A DNA stretch of 53,948 bases from Hyphococcus sp. (GTDB taxonomy: Bacteria; Pseudomonadota; Alphaproteobacteria; Caulobacterales; Parvularculaceae). The translations under genes were made by a program, and so were the position numbers. Shown piece by piece: positions 8,766 through 18,192 of this stretch; position 1 is the stretch's first letter, and the number at the start of each line of letters is the position of its first letter. Below the pieces are notes generated by a model, which saw only the letters and a list, made by a program, of their open reading frames with translations, was not told the DNA's origin and did not search any database. The stretch lies in NCBI GenBank assembly GCA_021776395.1, contig JAJFFZ010000187.1, positions 1 to 53,948 on the forward strand, in the 5' to 3' direction.

Positions 8766-10247
8766 CTATTTTGCGCCGTGGTAGCCGGAAATATCGAATA
8801 GATGATAGGTGCGCGTAAGACCGCCGCCGAGCATAACTGTTTTTGGCCCAAGCGCCGCTCTTGTCGCAAAGCGATAGCCGACATGTATGTCGTCGTCACG
8901 CGTAGTTACGAACAAGACCCGTTTATGTTTGTCAGGGTCAAACGCCTTGAACGCCTCATAGTGATTGTCGACATTATTGTTCGGGTCAATCGCAACAATT
9001 TCTATCGGCGAGGTTTGCTGATAGTATAACATCGCGCCCATTAGCGCCCGGTCGTCGATTACGATAGCATCATATCCGTCCGCCATTGCCGAGATCGCTG
9101 CGCTTTGTTCTCGCCAGCCCCTGATTTCCTGTGTCGCCGATGACAGTCCTATGCGGTCGACCAGAGTAAAGTTTGTTATTGCTACGCAGAAGGTAAGAAA
9201 AAACAACATGTGCAAACCAATGCTGGCCTTAACAAAAGCGCCAGCGCGCTGCCGAAAAAGCCAGACTGTGACGAACAGGATCGCAGATGGATAAGCCGCC
9301 GCCGCCCAATTGGCGTGGGCGCGGGAGATAAACGCTTGCGCAGCCACAATCGCCAAAGGCGTTAGCGCGAACACCAGCAGCGTGGTCATTTTCCATCGCG
9401 TTGTGAGCGGCGCACGCCAGCGGATTGCCGCAAAAAGCAATACCGCAAACGGAATAATACCGGCCACGGCAAATTGTTGGACCATAAAGGAGGTGAGCTT
9501 TGCCGGTTGAAATAGCGATGCGCTCCAATTGGCGTTCGCGGCGGTGTGGGAAAGGGTTTGAAAATCATGCGCCGCATTCCAGTAGATGTTGGTTGCTGCA
9601 AAGCTGGCTGCGATAAGTGCGGCGATAAGACTGCCCGGCTTTAAAAGCGCTTTTCGCACCGGCGGCGATAGGATAGCGCTGATAAAGAGCGCTGCGATAA
9701 AAAACAGCATCGCATATTTCGACAACAAGCCGAGACCGATCATAACACCGAGCCCGCTATAGTCGAACAGCCCCGGCGCTCCCTCGGCGTTTGCACTTTG
9801 TGCGATAATCCGGAACAGAAAATATAGTGCGCCCGACCAGAAGAAAAGCAGCGGCGCGTCAGTGGTGATGACGAAGCTCGATAAAATCACGCCCGGCAGC
9901 GTCAGCCAGCCAATACCAGCCCAGAAGGCGGTGCGCTGATTAAAGTGCATTTTCGCGGTAAGGTAGATAAAGCTGCCCGCGCCAAAATGAAATATCGGCG
10001 CCGAGAGCCGCACCGCCCATTCTGCATTGCCAAAGATGGCGGTGGTGGCCGCTATCGCCCATGCGATCATCGGCGGTTTGGAGAAATAGCCAAAATCGAG
10101 ATCGCGCGACCAGAACCAATATTGCGCTTCGTCCTGTCCGAGATTGGCGTCCGATAGGAGCAGGACCACAATGCGCAATGTGGTTATGGCGAGGGCCCAG
10201 AACCAGAACGAGGCAAACATCTGATAGTCTTGTTTAGGATTAGACAT
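8766..10247 (-). CDS. ArnT/PMT-like polytopic glycosyltransferase (GT39/GT83)
   Basis: A 493-residue GT-C integral membrane enzyme with roughly eleven hydrophobic segments. Near the N-terminus, after the first membrane segment, is the acidic pair Asp39-Glu40 in GQDEAQYWFWSRD, followed by FGYFSKPPMIAW. This is the catalytic first-loop pattern of dolichyl-phosphate-mannose and ArnT-type transferases. These use a polyprenyl-phosphate sugar to glycosylate a lipid or protein on the periplasmic side. The divergent neighbour at 10397 is a polyprenyl-phosphate sugar synthase-type GT2, a plausible donor-making partner. The C-terminal roughly 150 residues are soluble. The acceptor is unknown. Confidence 0.88.
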   Translation of the reverse strand: MSNPKQDYQMFASFWFWALAITTLRIVVLLLSDANLGQDEAQYWFWSRDLDFGYFSKPPMIAWAIAATTAIFGNAEWAVRLSAPIFHFGAGSFIYLTAKMHFNQRTAFWAGIGWLTLPGVILSSFVITTDAPLLFFWSGALYFLFRIIAQSANAEGAPGLFDYSGLGVMIGLGLLSKYAMLFFIAALFISAILSPPVRKALLKPGSLIAALIAASFAATNIYWNAAHDFQTLSHTAANANWSASLFQPAKLTSFMVQQFAVAGIIPFAVLLFAAIRWRAPLTTRWKMTTLLVFALTPLAIVAAQAFISRAHANWAAAAYPSAILFVTVWLFRQRAGAFVKASIGLHMLFFLTFCVAITNFTLVDRIGLSSATQEIRGWREQSAAISAMADGYDAIVIDDRALMGAMLYYQQTSPIEIVAIDPNNNVDNHYEAFKAFDPDKHKRVLFVTTRDDDIHVGYRFATRAALGPKTVMLGGGLTRTYHLFDISGYHGAK

Positions 10248-10396
10248 TGGCCGTGGCGTGGCTCCGAACGGTCGTGCGCGAAGGCCTTCAACGAGACCTC
10301 ATGGCGTTGGCATAAGTGAGGCTGCAAGTCACGGCAAGAGTGGTGATAGAGCCCATAGGTGACCGGGCGTAAAAGATCGGCTATGAGCCGCGACAA

Positions 10397-11191
10397 ATGA
10401 GTTTATACGACAATAACCATGGCCTGCCGGCCTTTCACGCCTGGCCGGAACCTGGCGGCGACCAACCGGACGTCGCGGTGGTAACGCCGATGCTGAACGA
10501 AGCCGGTGGCGCGGCGGCCTTCATTGCTGAAATCGCCGCCGCGCTTTCGGGCTGCAATTTTGAAATCATCGTCGTCAATGACGGATCTACAGACGATACC
10601 GGCGCGATCGTCAAAACCCTCAAAGCCGACATTCCGCAACTGCGCATTGTTGAGCATAGCGAAAATGCTGGACAGAGCCGGGCGCTGCGCAGCGGCGTCT
10701 TTTCCGCGCGGGCGCACATCATCGCCATGCTCGATGGCGACGGCCAGAACAATCCGGCGGATATCCCGCAGCTTCTGGCGGTGCTGGAGGCCGGCAATGA
10801 TGGAAACGATCTTGCCATGGTCGCCGGCGAGCGCCGCGACCGGCAGGATACGGCGGCGAGAAAATGGGCGTCCAATCTCGCCAACAATATCCGCCGGGCG
10901 CTGTTAAAGGACGGCGCAACCGACACCGGATGTGGGCTGAAGGTCTTCTACCGCGAGGCTTTTTTGCGGTTGCCCTATTTTGATCATATGCATCGTTACT
11001 TGCCGGCATTGATGCGCCGGGAGGGGTTTGCAGTCGCTTTCGTCCCGGTCGCCCACCGCGCGCGCATGCACGGGGCCTCGAAATACACCAATTTTGGCCG
11101 GTTTTTGGTGGCGATCCGTGATTTAATGGGGGTTTTATGGCTTCTGGCTCGGTCGCGCTCGCCCAAATCAATTCGTGAAGTCGATGATTAA
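10397..11191 (+). CDS. Polyprenyl-phosphate sugar synthase-like GT2 (DPM1 type)
   Basis: A 264-residue GT-A enzyme. Key motifs are VVTPMLNEAGGA, EIIVVNDGSTDDTG, and the metal-binding DGDGQN with Asp113 and Asp115. It lacks the two C-terminal membrane helices of GtrB-type proteins and so resembles the short eukaryal DPM1 layout. This family moves a sugar from a nucleotide donor to dolichyl or undecaprenyl phosphate. Position opposite the GT39/83 transferase (149 bp divergent spacer) suggests a make-and-use pair for lipid-linked sugar. The exact sugar cannot be read from sequence. Confidence 0.87.
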   Translation: MSLYDNNHGLPAFHAWPEPGGDQPDVAVVTPMLNEAGGAAAFIAEIAAALSGCNFEIIVVNDGSTDDTGAIVKTLKADIPQLRIVEHSENAGQSRALRSGVFSARAHIIAMLDGDGQNNPADIPQLLAVLEAGNDGNDLAMVAGERRDRQDTAARKWASNLANNIRRALLKDGATDTGCGLKVFYREAFLRLPYFDHMHRYLPALMRREGFAVAFVPVAHRARMHGASKYTNFGRFLVAIRDLMGVLWLLARSRSPKSIREVDD

Positions 11192-11278
11192 AAGCTTTTT
11201 GCCGGCGCTGGCTGTGGTACAGTGAGCGCTGGGCCGCAGACTTGCGGGGGACTTTAGTAACGAGGGAGAGTGCGCACC

Positions 11279-11704
11279 ATGTACCAGATGTTGCCATTGC
11301 TGGGGATAAGCCTGATCATATATGCGGTTTTAACGCTAACCGGTGCGGCCGGCACGCCTGATTTGCCGTGGTACGACATGACGTTTGTGGTCTTGCCGAT
11401 GGTGTCTACCGACGAATGGGACGTGACTTGGGGCGACGTCTTTCTTCTCGCCAGCATGGGATTGTTGTTCGTCGAGCTGTTGCGCGCAACGAAAACCGGC
11501 TCGGAATCGATTATGAATCATGCGTTGTCGGTGGTCGTGTTTGTCATCTCGCTGCTGCTGTTTATCATCGTCAAGGGTTTTGGAAATTCCGTATTCTTCA
11601 TTTTCATGTCGATGACATTTCTGGACTTTATGGCCGGGTTCATTGTCACCACGGTGACGGCGCGCCGCGATCTTTCCGTTGGCGGCGGCATTGGCGGCGC
11701 TTGA
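11279..11704 (+). CDS. Small four-helix membrane protein, unknown
   Basis: A 141-residue hydrophobic protein with about four membrane helices: residues 5-22, 55-70, 83-102 and 107-125. ATG 11279 follows GAGGGAGAG; a GTG nine bases upstream is an alternative start. A polar loop between helices one and two contains PWYDMTFVVLPM and DEWDVTWGD. The tail is glycine-rich (GGGIGGA). I recognise no named family, though similar small proteins are common in alphaproteobacteria. It follows the DPM1-like gene by 87 bp and may be cotranscribed. Confidence 0.7.
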   Translation: MYQMLPLLGISLIIYAVLTLTGAAGTPDLPWYDMTFVVLPMVSTDEWDVTWGDVFLLASMGLLFVELLRATKTGSESIMNHALSVVVFVISLLLFIIVKGFGNSVFFIFMSMTFLDFMAGFIVTTVTARRDLSVGGGIGGA

Positions 11705-12048
11705 ACGAGACGGCGCTTAAACCTTGCGATCGACAATTAACCCTGACGCGCAATCGTTCTTGCGGTCATTCCAGGCGTAAGTCTGGGCGAGCAAACTGTG
11801 CCGGACTGCGACTAATCGGCTATATGAAATTGTCGGTGTGCGCCGTTTTGGGACACAGTTTTTCCCGGCGCGCCTGCGGGCTGGCGCTACAAGGGCCGTA
11901 GCCGGTTGGACCGGACGCAAGGCGGGAAGGTTAACAATTCCTTTCATAGTTAGAATAAGCGCAATATCGGCGCCGCACCGGCCCAAATTTCAAATTTTAT
12001 TTACCGCTCTGGGTGTAGGTTCGCTCGTTACATATGTGAGTGGGTCAG
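11705..12048. other. Gap before the GGDEF-EAL gene; no gene seen
   Basis: 344 bp without a convincing reading frame. The last 120 bp are A+T-richer (for example CAAATTTCAAATTTTATTTA near 11989-12002) and probably carry the promoter of the c-di-GMP gene. No terminator with a T-tract was found after the membrane protein gene. Confidence 0.4.
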
Positions 12049-13827
12049 ATGGCAGAAAACGCACAAGCGTTTCCCGGTGAAAATTCGAATGCAGAGGCGG
12101 CGAAAGCCGGCGCGTCTCAATCGTCGATAAATAGCCCCTTCAAAGAGGGCGCCGAGACGTCGTCATCGGCAGATGAAGGCTCGCTGCAGACGATGTTTGA
12201 GTACGATCCTGTCGAGAACCTTTTGAGTTGGTCCGATGAAACCGCAGCGGCGCGTATTCTTGGCGTTGATAATGCGCGGTCGGTGGGAACGCTCGCCGCT
12301 TTTGACGAACGCATTGTCGGCGCTGTCGATAAAACGCGCATGGAGGCGTTTTCCGGCGCTGCAAACAGCTATTTTTGCGAGTACCAGTTGCGCCGCCAGG
12401 ATGGCGCGGTGCATTGGGTCGAAGAGCGCGGCGGCTGGATTGGCTCCGGTCAAGCCAAGCGCCTGATCAGCATTATCCGCTCGATTGAAAGCCAGAAGCA
12501 ACGCGAAGAGCGAATGTTTTGGCTGGCGCAAAATGATGAGCTGACCGGCTTGCTCAATCGCGTACATTTGCGCAAGGAAATTGACCTTGCCATAGCGCGC
12601 GCTAAGGAAACCGGCAAAGGCGCGGTCTATCTGCTCGCCGGCATCGACGATCTCGGCGCGGTGAATGCAGATTTCGGTTTTGACGCCGCCGACAAAGTCA
12701 TCCTCGAATTATCACAGCGGCTTGCCGCAGAGATTGGCCCGGACGGCAAGATGGGTCGTGTCGCCGGCACAAAATTCGGCATGGTCATCAATGATTGCGG
12801 CGAAGAGCGTCTGCGCGAGATATGCGTCCGGCTGATGAATGCTGTGCGGCAAAATGTCATTGAGACCCGCAGCGGCGGCGTTGCCGCCTCTATCGGTCTT
12901 GGCGCGGTGATGCTGCCGGAGCAAGCGGGCGAGGCGAATGCGGCGATGGCGCGCGCAGAAGCAGCGCTCGACGCAGCCAAGCGCCTTGGCAAGTCGAGCT
13001 GGTCTGCGTTTTCAGAGCAAACCGATACGATCAGCTTGCGTCGGCGCAACAGCCATATGTCCGACGTGATTTTGACAGCGCTCAACGAGCGCCGGATCAT
13101 GCTGGCGTTCCAGCCTATCGTTTCTGATATCGGAGAGACGCCGAAAAAATTCGAGTGCTTGATCCGGATGCGCGGTGAGAATGGCGAGGAGATCCCGGCG
13201 CCAGACTTTATTCCGCCTGCCGAGCGTCTAGGGCTTGTGCACCTCCTCGACCGGCGCGTCCTGGAGCTTGCGACAAACACGCTGGCGATATGCCCGGATA
13301 TTCATCTCAATGTGAATATTGCGCTGGAGACAGTGAAAGACTTTGTGTGGGCGGAGGGGTATCTCTCCCATCTGCGCGCCTATCCGGAACTGGCCAAACG
13401 CATCACCGTTGAGCTAACCGAAACGCAAGTCATCGATGCGATTGAAGCCTCGATTGAATTTGTCTCGGAAGTGAAAAAGGCTGGTTGCTCGTTCGGGATT
13501 GATGATTTCGGCGCCGGCTATACGTCGTTTCGCAACCTCAAAGCGATGGACATCGACATTTTGAAGATTGACGGATCGTTCGTTACTGGCGTCTCGTCAT
13601 CGCGCGACAACCAGATATTTGTGCGCACACTGCTCGATCTGGCGCGGAACTTCGGTATGAAAACTGTCGCCGAATGGGTCGACAATGAAGCCGATGCGGT
13701 GCTTTTAAAAGGCCTTGGGGTGGATTACCTTCAGGGCTTTTTGCTCGGCAAGCCTATTACCAATCCCGACTGGCTGCCGGATGGCGCCCCGAACGAGCCG
13801 CCCGAGCGGCTCGACCGGTTTCAGTAA
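12049..13827 (+). CDS. PAS-GGDEF-EAL protein, probable c-di-GMP phosphodiesterase
   Basis: A 592-residue soluble protein. Residues about 50-150 form a PAS/PAC sensor (PVENLLSWSDE ... YQLRRQDGAVHWVEERGGW). Residues about 160-320 are a GGDEF domain whose signature is degenerate, AGTKF at 239-243, so cyclase activity is unlikely. Residues about 340-580 are an EAL domain with Glu369 kept in a variant ECL motif, the NVNIALE stretch, ELTETQ, DDFGAGYTS from Asp485, and DILKIDG. The metal-binding residues of an active phosphodiesterase appear present. The GGDEF part may be a regulatory GTP-binding module. A GTG at 12040 is an alternative start. Confidence 0.9.
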   Translation: MAENAQAFPGENSNAEAAKAGASQSSINSPFKEGAETSSSADEGSLQTMFEYDPVENLLSWSDETAAARILGVDNARSVGTLAAFDERIVGAVDKTRMEAFSGAANSYFCEYQLRRQDGAVHWVEERGGWIGSGQAKRLISIIRSIESQKQREERMFWLAQNDELTGLLNRVHLRKEIDLAIARAKETGKGAVYLLAGIDDLGAVNADFGFDAADKVILELSQRLAAEIGPDGKMGRVAGTKFGMVINDCGEERLREICVRLMNAVRQNVIETRSGGVAASIGLGAVMLPEQAGEANAAMARAEAALDAAKRLGKSSWSAFSEQTDTISLRRRNSHMSDVILTALNERRIMLAFQPIVSDIGETPKKFECLIRMRGENGEEIPAPDFIPPAERLGLVHLLDRRVLELATNTLAICPDIHLNVNIALETVKDFVWAEGYLSHLRAYPELAKRITVELTETQVIDAIEASIEFVSEVKKAGCSFGIDDFGAGYTSFRNLKAMDIDILKIDGSFVTGVSSSRDNQIFVRTLLDLARNFGMKTVAEWVDNEADAVLLKGLGVDYLQGFLLGKPITNPDWLPDGAPNEPPERLDRFQ

Positions 13828-13838
13828 CGCACGAGCCG

Positions 13839-14444
13839 TTAGGCGCCTTTTTTCTCAAGCCGTTCGAGTTTTTCCTGTAGCGCGGCGAGTTGCGATTTCA
13901 AATCATCAATTTGACCGGGATCCTCGGCGGCTTTTGCAGATGCACCGGCGCCGGCGTAGATATTACTCATCGGCGACAACATTTTCATCGCCTGCTGGTA
14001 CAGCTCCATATTCTTGCGCACGCTCTCTTCAAATATAGAATAGCCGGGCGTTGCGCCTAACGTGTCGCGCATGCGCTGGCGCAAAGCATCCTGATTGCTG
14101 GCAAACGAGTCCATACTCATCTCAAGATAGGACGGCACAAAGCTTTGCAGACTGTCGCCATAGAATTTAATCAATTGCCGCAGGAATTGTATCGGCAATA
14201 GATTTTGGCCTTTGTTTTCTTCCTCAAAAATGATTTGCGTCAAGACGGAATGAGTAATGTCATCGCCGGACTTTGCGTCATAGACGACAAAATCCTCGCC
14301 GTTCTTGACCATCTCTGAGAGAAAATCGAGCGTCACGTAAGAACTTGTCGCGGTGTTGTAGAGGCGGCGGTTTGCATATTTCTTGATGACGGTCGCCCCG
14401 CCCGCGGCGCCGTTTTTTCGCCCTTTGGCGGTTTTGTCAGTCAT
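13839..14444 (-). CDS. phaR: Polyhydroxyalkanoate synthesis repressor PhaR
   Basis: A 201-residue DNA-binding regulator that senses PHB and represses phasin and PHA genes. The conserved N-terminal domain reads IKKYANRRLYNTATSSYVTL then DFLSEMVKNGEDFVVYDAKS, followed by the PHB accumulation domain THSVLTQIIFEEENKG. The C-terminus is a predicted coiled coil (DDLKSQLAALQEKLERLE). It is divergent from phaA-phaB, the usual alphaproteobacterial arrangement. Binding in the shared 245 bp spacer is likely but inferred. Confidence 0.95.
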   Translation of the reverse strand: MTDKTAKGRKNGAAGGATVIKKYANRRLYNTATSSYVTLDFLSEMVKNGEDFVVYDAKSGDDITHSVLTQIIFEEENKGQNLLPIQFLRQLIKFYGDSLQSFVPSYLEMSMDSFASNQDALRQRMRDTLGATPGYSIFEESVRKNMELYQQAMKMLSPMSNIYAGAGASAKAAEDPGQIDDLKSQLAALQEKLERLEKKGA

Positions 14445-14504
14445 GAGGCGTTTCCTCCCGATACCGGCCGCTCAGAACCAATAGGCCGGTCCGATCAGCA
14501 ATTT

Positions 14505-14517
14505 GTTGCGGCGCAAC
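14505..14517. promoter_or_regulatory. Palindrome in phaR/phaA spacer, possible PhaR site
   Basis: GTTGC-GGC-GCAAC is a perfect 5+5 palindrome 61 bp upstream of phaR and 173 bp upstream of phaA. PhaR is reported to bind TGC...GCA-type repeats, and this sequence contains a TTGC/GCAA pair. It is a candidate only. Confidence 0.35.
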
Positions 14518-14689
14518 CTTTTTGTGCGCTTGCTAATCTTGCTATAGCATGAAAATAGAACTTGCATATCTTCGCCGCAAGGCTTTGCCTGTGTGTAAGT
14601 GGTTGAGTTTACGGGCTCTTAGAGCGATTTGACTGTAAAATTGCGTCTTACTTGCCGGTTGTGGCCGGTTTCACGGATCAGGAGGAATT

Positions 14690-15865
14690 ATGAGCGGAGT
14701 GGTTATCGTTTCGGCGGCAAGGACAGGAATTGGCTCTTTTTGCGGCGGATTGAGCGCTGTGCCGGCGGCTGAACTCGGCGAGGCGGCGCTTTCTGCGGCC
14801 ATAGAGCGCGCTGGCATTACCGGCGAGGATGTCGGCGAGGTCATCATGGGCAACGTGCTTCAGGCTGGCCTCGGCCAGAATACGGCGCGGCAAGCGAGCA
14901 TTGCGGCGGGCGTCCTTGAGGAAGTGCCGGCGATCACCATCAACCAGGTTTGCGGTTCGGGCTTGCGCGCTGTGGCGATGGCGAGCCAGGCGATCCAGCT
15001 TGGCGATGCAACTGTTGTCGCTGCCGGCGGCCATGAGAATATGTCCCAGGCGCCCCATGCAGCTTTGTTGCGCAATGGCGTCAAAATGGGGCCTGCAAAT
15101 TTTGCCGATACGATGATTACGGACGGTCTGTGGGACGCCTTCAACGATTACCATATGGGACAGACGGCGGAGAATTTAGCGCAGAAATATGAAATCAGCC
15201 GTGAAGACCAGGATGCTTTTGCGGTCGCCAGTCAGAACAAAGCGGAAGCTGCAAAAAAAGCCAACAAGTTTCACGATGAGATTGCGCCCGTGGTTATCAA
15301 GACGCGCAAAGGCATGGTCATTTTTAACGAGGACGAATACCCCCGCGAAGGCGTGACGCTGGAGTCGATTTCCGGGCTTAAGCCGGCGTTTAATCGCGAC
15401 GGCGGAACGGTGACGGCGGCAAACTCATCGGGTTTGAATGACGGCGCCGCGGCGCTTATTGTGATGTCCGAAAAAGAGGCGGACGCTCGTAATTTGCCGG
15501 CGCTGGCGCGCATTGTCTCCTGGGGACATTGCGGCGTTGACCCGTCGATTATGGGTATTGGCCCGGCGCCAGCCACGCGCATTGCGCTCAAAAAGGCCGG
15601 CTGGAAGCTGGATGATGTCGATTTGATCGAGGCCAATGAGGCCTTTGCAGCGCAAGCGCTGGCGGTCGGCAAAGAGCTGGATTGGGACCCGGACAAGGTC
15701 AACGTCAATGGCGGCGCCATTGCGCTTGGCCATCCGATCGGCGCGTCCGGCGCGCGCATCCTGACGACGTTGATTTTTGAATTGCAGCGGTCTGAAAAAT
15801 CCAAAGGCCTTGCGACTTTATGTATTGGCGGCGGTATGGGCATCGCCATGTGTGTGGAGCGGTAA
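14690..15865 (+). CDS. phaA: Acetyl-CoA C-acetyltransferase (beta-ketothiolase)
   Basis: Condenses two acetyl-CoA to acetoacetyl-CoA, the first PHB step; it can also run in reverse during PHB breakdown. The 391-residue length and active-site positions agree with the biosynthetic thiolase of Zoogloea: Cys88 ([10 protein letters not shown]), His348 ([10 protein letters not shown]) and Cys378 (CIGGGMG). A strong GGAGGAA ribosome site lies just before the ATG. It is followed after 71 bp by phaB in the same direction. The PHA synthase gene phaC is not in this window, as is usual for alphaproteobacteria. Confidence 0.96.
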   Translation: MSGVVIVSAARTGIGSFCGGLSAVPAAELGEAALSAAIERAGITGEDVGEVIMGNVLQAGLGQNTARQASIAAGVLEEVPAITINQVCGSGLRAVAMASQAIQLGDATVVAAGGHENMSQAPHAALLRNGVKMGPANFADTMITDGLWDAFNDYHMGQTAENLAQKYEISREDQDAFAVASQNKAEAAKKANKFHDEIAPVVIKTRKGMVIFNEDEYPREGVTLESISGLKPAFNRDGGTVTAANSSGLNDGAAALIVMSEKEADARNLPALARIVSWGHCGVDPSIMGIGPAPATRIALKKAGWKLDDVDLIEANEAFAAQALAVGKELDWDPDKVNVNGGAIALGHPIGASGARILTTLIFELQRSEKSKGLATLCIGGGMGIAMCVER

Positions 15866-15936
15866 TTTAGTTTTTGGTGTGGGTGTGGAGTTCACATCGC
15901 CGGCAATACCGGCGGAAAACTATGGGAGAATGACCT

Positions 15937-16662
15937 ATGAGCAGGAACGCAATTGTCACCGGCGGCACCCGTGGGATCGGCGCGGCCATAGCACGCTGCC
16001 TGAAAGCCAAAGGCTGCACTGTTGCGGCGACTTATGCATGCAATGACGAGGCGGCGGCAAAGTTTTCCGATGAAACCGGCATCAAGGTTTATAAGTGGGA
16101 TGTCGGCGACTATGAGGCGTGCAAGGGCGGCGTCGGTGAAGTTGAAACGGTGCAAGGCGCAACCGATATTCTTGTCAACAATGCCGGCATTACCCGCGAT
16201 AGTTTCTTCCACAAGATGACGCCGCAGCAATGGGCGGAGGTGATGCGCGCCGACCTCGATTCAGTCTTTAATATGTCGCATCAGGTATTTCCGGGCATGC
16301 GCACGCGCGGCTTCGGGCGCATCATCAATATAAGCTCGATCAACGGCCAGAAAGGCCAGATGGGTCAGACCAACTATTGCGCCGCCAAGGCCGGCATGAT
16401 CGGGTTGACCAGAGCGCTGGCGCAGGAGGGCGCGCGCAAGGGCGTCACCGTTAACGCCGTTGCGCCCGGTTACATCGCGACCGATATGGTCTCGGCGCTG
16501 GACGAGAAGGTGTTGCAGTCGATCACCGCGCAAATCCCCGTGGGCCGGCTCGGCGAGGCGGACGAAATCGGCGATTGCGTTGCATTTTTAGCGGGCGATA
16601 ATGCCGGGTTCATTACCGGCGCGGTTCTCACCGCCAATGGCGGGCAATATATCGCCGCATAA
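15937..16662 (+). CDS. phaB: Acetoacetyl-CoA reductase
   Basis: Classical short-chain dehydrogenase of 241 residues reducing acetoacetyl-CoA to (R)-3-hydroxybutyryl-CoA, usually with NADPH, as the second step of PHB synthesis. It has the cofactor motif TGGTRGIGAAIA near the N-terminus, the NNAG motif, and catalytic Tyr147 and Lys151 in NYCAAKAG with serines just upstream in INISSING. The substrate-loop sequence GQKGQMGQTNY is typical of PhaB. It forms an operon with phaA. Confidence 0.95.
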   Translation: MSRNAIVTGGTRGIGAAIARCLKAKGCTVAATYACNDEAAAKFSDETGIKVYKWDVGDYEACKGGVGEVETVQGATDILVNNAGITRDSFFHKMTPQQWAEVMRADLDSVFNMSHQVFPGMRTRGFGRIINISSINGQKGQMGQTNYCAAKAGMIGLTRALAQEGARKGVTVNAVAPGYIATDMVSALDEKVLQSITAQIPVGRLGEADEIGDCVAFLAGDNAGFITGAVLTANGGQYIAA

Positions 16663-16806
16663 GCGGCTGCCTCAAAAATAAGGGTCAATACCCCTTAATC
16701 ACCCGTGATTTTTTCGCGGCCAGGCCCTTATTTCACCAAATTACAATGTTAAGCTAAGGGTCAGTCGGACACCCGACTTGGCGAATGCGCTACGGGAAAT
16801 GAAACA

Positions 16807-17664
16807 GTGAAACGGGCGGCGATATATTCAGCGATCCTGGTCGCAGGCGCTTTTGCAGGCAGCGTCGCCGCCGCGCAATCGGACGCCACCGGCCCGGCGC
16901 TTGTTGTATCCCAGTCCTCGGACCCGTTCTCGGCGCTGGTCGGCAAAAAACGCCAGCGCCCTACTGCGCGCGCCAAACGCATCACCATTGAGCGCTATGT
17001 GTTAGCGTCCGATGACCGCGCGCTTTTGTTTGAAGATCACACAAACAAAGCGCGGGTTCAATTTTTGTGCGGGCCGGGCGATCCGCGGTTTGATTGCACC
17101 ATCGACCCCGATAGTCCGGCTGCGGAGATTTACAAGATAAAACCTACACGCGGCCCGCGCGGCGATCTGATATACAAAAACGCCGAGGGCGACACGATGA
17201 TGCGGATAGCCTCTTATGGCGGGGCGACGGTGTTTTGGCCGGGCGAGGGGCGTGGCCTGGCCGCTTCCAAATCTTTCGGCGATGACGCGTCGTTGCGGCT
17301 TAGCTTTGCAGACTACGCAACTGCGGTGCGCCGTGCGCAAGCGGCGACCGCTTATGTCAGCGCTGCGACCGGCGCGCCCATTATTTTCGATCTTGGCGCG
17401 CCGCCAACAACCGAACATGAAAATGCCGCCGTGCTTGGCGACGCTATCATCCGCGCCGCCAACGGCATCAAGGATGTCGCCGACGACCCGACGGGCGCCC
17501 GCATCATCGCCAGCCGGATTAAGAGAGTGTCTTTTTCAGCCGCAAGCGCACCCGGCATCGGGCTCGAAACGGGTATTTTGAACATCCGCTATGTTCCTGG
17601 CCAAGATATTGACGGCCGGCCGTCTTCCGCCGCCGTGGCGCATTTTTTGGAAGAGACGCTGTAA
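16807..17664 (+). CDS. Exported DUF4908-like protein
   Basis: A 285-residue protein with a Sec signal peptide (KRAAIYSAILVAGAFAG, cleavage around AAAQ) and so probably periplasmic. The mature part resembles DUF4908, a family I recall from Caulobacterales-type bacteria, with the conserved-looking stretch MMRIASYGGATVFWPGEG. Two cysteines (FLCGPGDPRFDCTID) could form a disulfide. No enzymatic motif is visible. A second short exported unknown follows 63 bp later. The function is unknown and the family call is from memory. Confidence 0.7.
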   Translation: MKRAAIYSAILVAGAFAGSVAAAQSDATGPALVVSQSSDPFSALVGKKRQRPTARAKRITIERYVLASDDRALLFEDHTNKARVQFLCGPGDPRFDCTIDPDSPAAEIYKIKPTRGPRGDLIYKNAEGDTMMRIASYGGATVFWPGEGRGLAASKSFGDDASLRLSFADYATAVRRAQAATAYVSAATGAPIIFDLGAPPTTEHENAAVLGDAIIRAANGIKDVADDPTGARIIASRIKRVSFSAASAPGIGLETGILNIRYVPGQDIDGRPSSAAVAHFLEETL

Positions 17665-17727
17665 TCCATAACGAAAAATTGCGGAATTTAGCTGATATCA
17701 GCTCTGAGATGTCGCAAAAGGGCCGCA

Positions 17728-18192
17728 ATGGGAAAGCAAGGTTGGGGTATGGCGCTATCTAATTCCATGCCGAAGGTCTGGGCTGCGCGCGCGGCGGTTG
17801 GGGTTTTCTGTGCGCTTTTGTTCGGCGTCGCGTCGGCGCAGTCGTTAAAGGAGCTGCGGGGGCGCGATGCGGAGGAAGCCGCGCTCGATCGCGAGGTTGC
17901 TTACACACAATCGGTTTGTGACAGCTCCATCCACGCCACAATCGACTGGCGCTCTGCCGCCGATTGGCCCGACGACGTCAGCCTCACACTATCTTGCGAT
18001 GGCGCGCTTGGCGCATTAGAGGCCTTTTGCCGAACCGCCGACGGAAAATCCCAGGCGCAGAAAGTTACGCATTTTGTTTGCGCCGGCGATGGCGCCGGAG
18101 CGTCTTTAAGCGGCGGGACTTTGCGTTATGGCGCAACGCCAGGGGACAATGGGTTTGTCGATACAAAAGCGCTGATCGACAGTGCGCTTTAA
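17728..18192 (+). CDS. Short exported protein, unknown
   Basis: A 154-residue protein with an N-terminal signal peptide (hydrophobic AAVGVFCALLFGVA, then SAQS) and four cysteines in the mature region (SVCDSSIH, LSCDGAL, EAFCRTAD, HFVCAGD), consistent with two periplasmic disulfides. An ATG at 17749 is an alternative start. No family is recognised. It is convergent with, and overlaps by 4 bp, the marC-type gene on the other strand. Confidence 0.6.
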   Translation: MGKQGWGMALSNSMPKVWAARAAVGVFCALLFGVASAQSLKELRGRDAEEAALDREVAYTQSVCDSSIHATIDWRSAADWPDDVSLTLSCDGALGALEAFCRTADGKSQAQKVTHFVCAGDGAGASLSGGTLRYGATPGDNGFVDTKALIDSAL

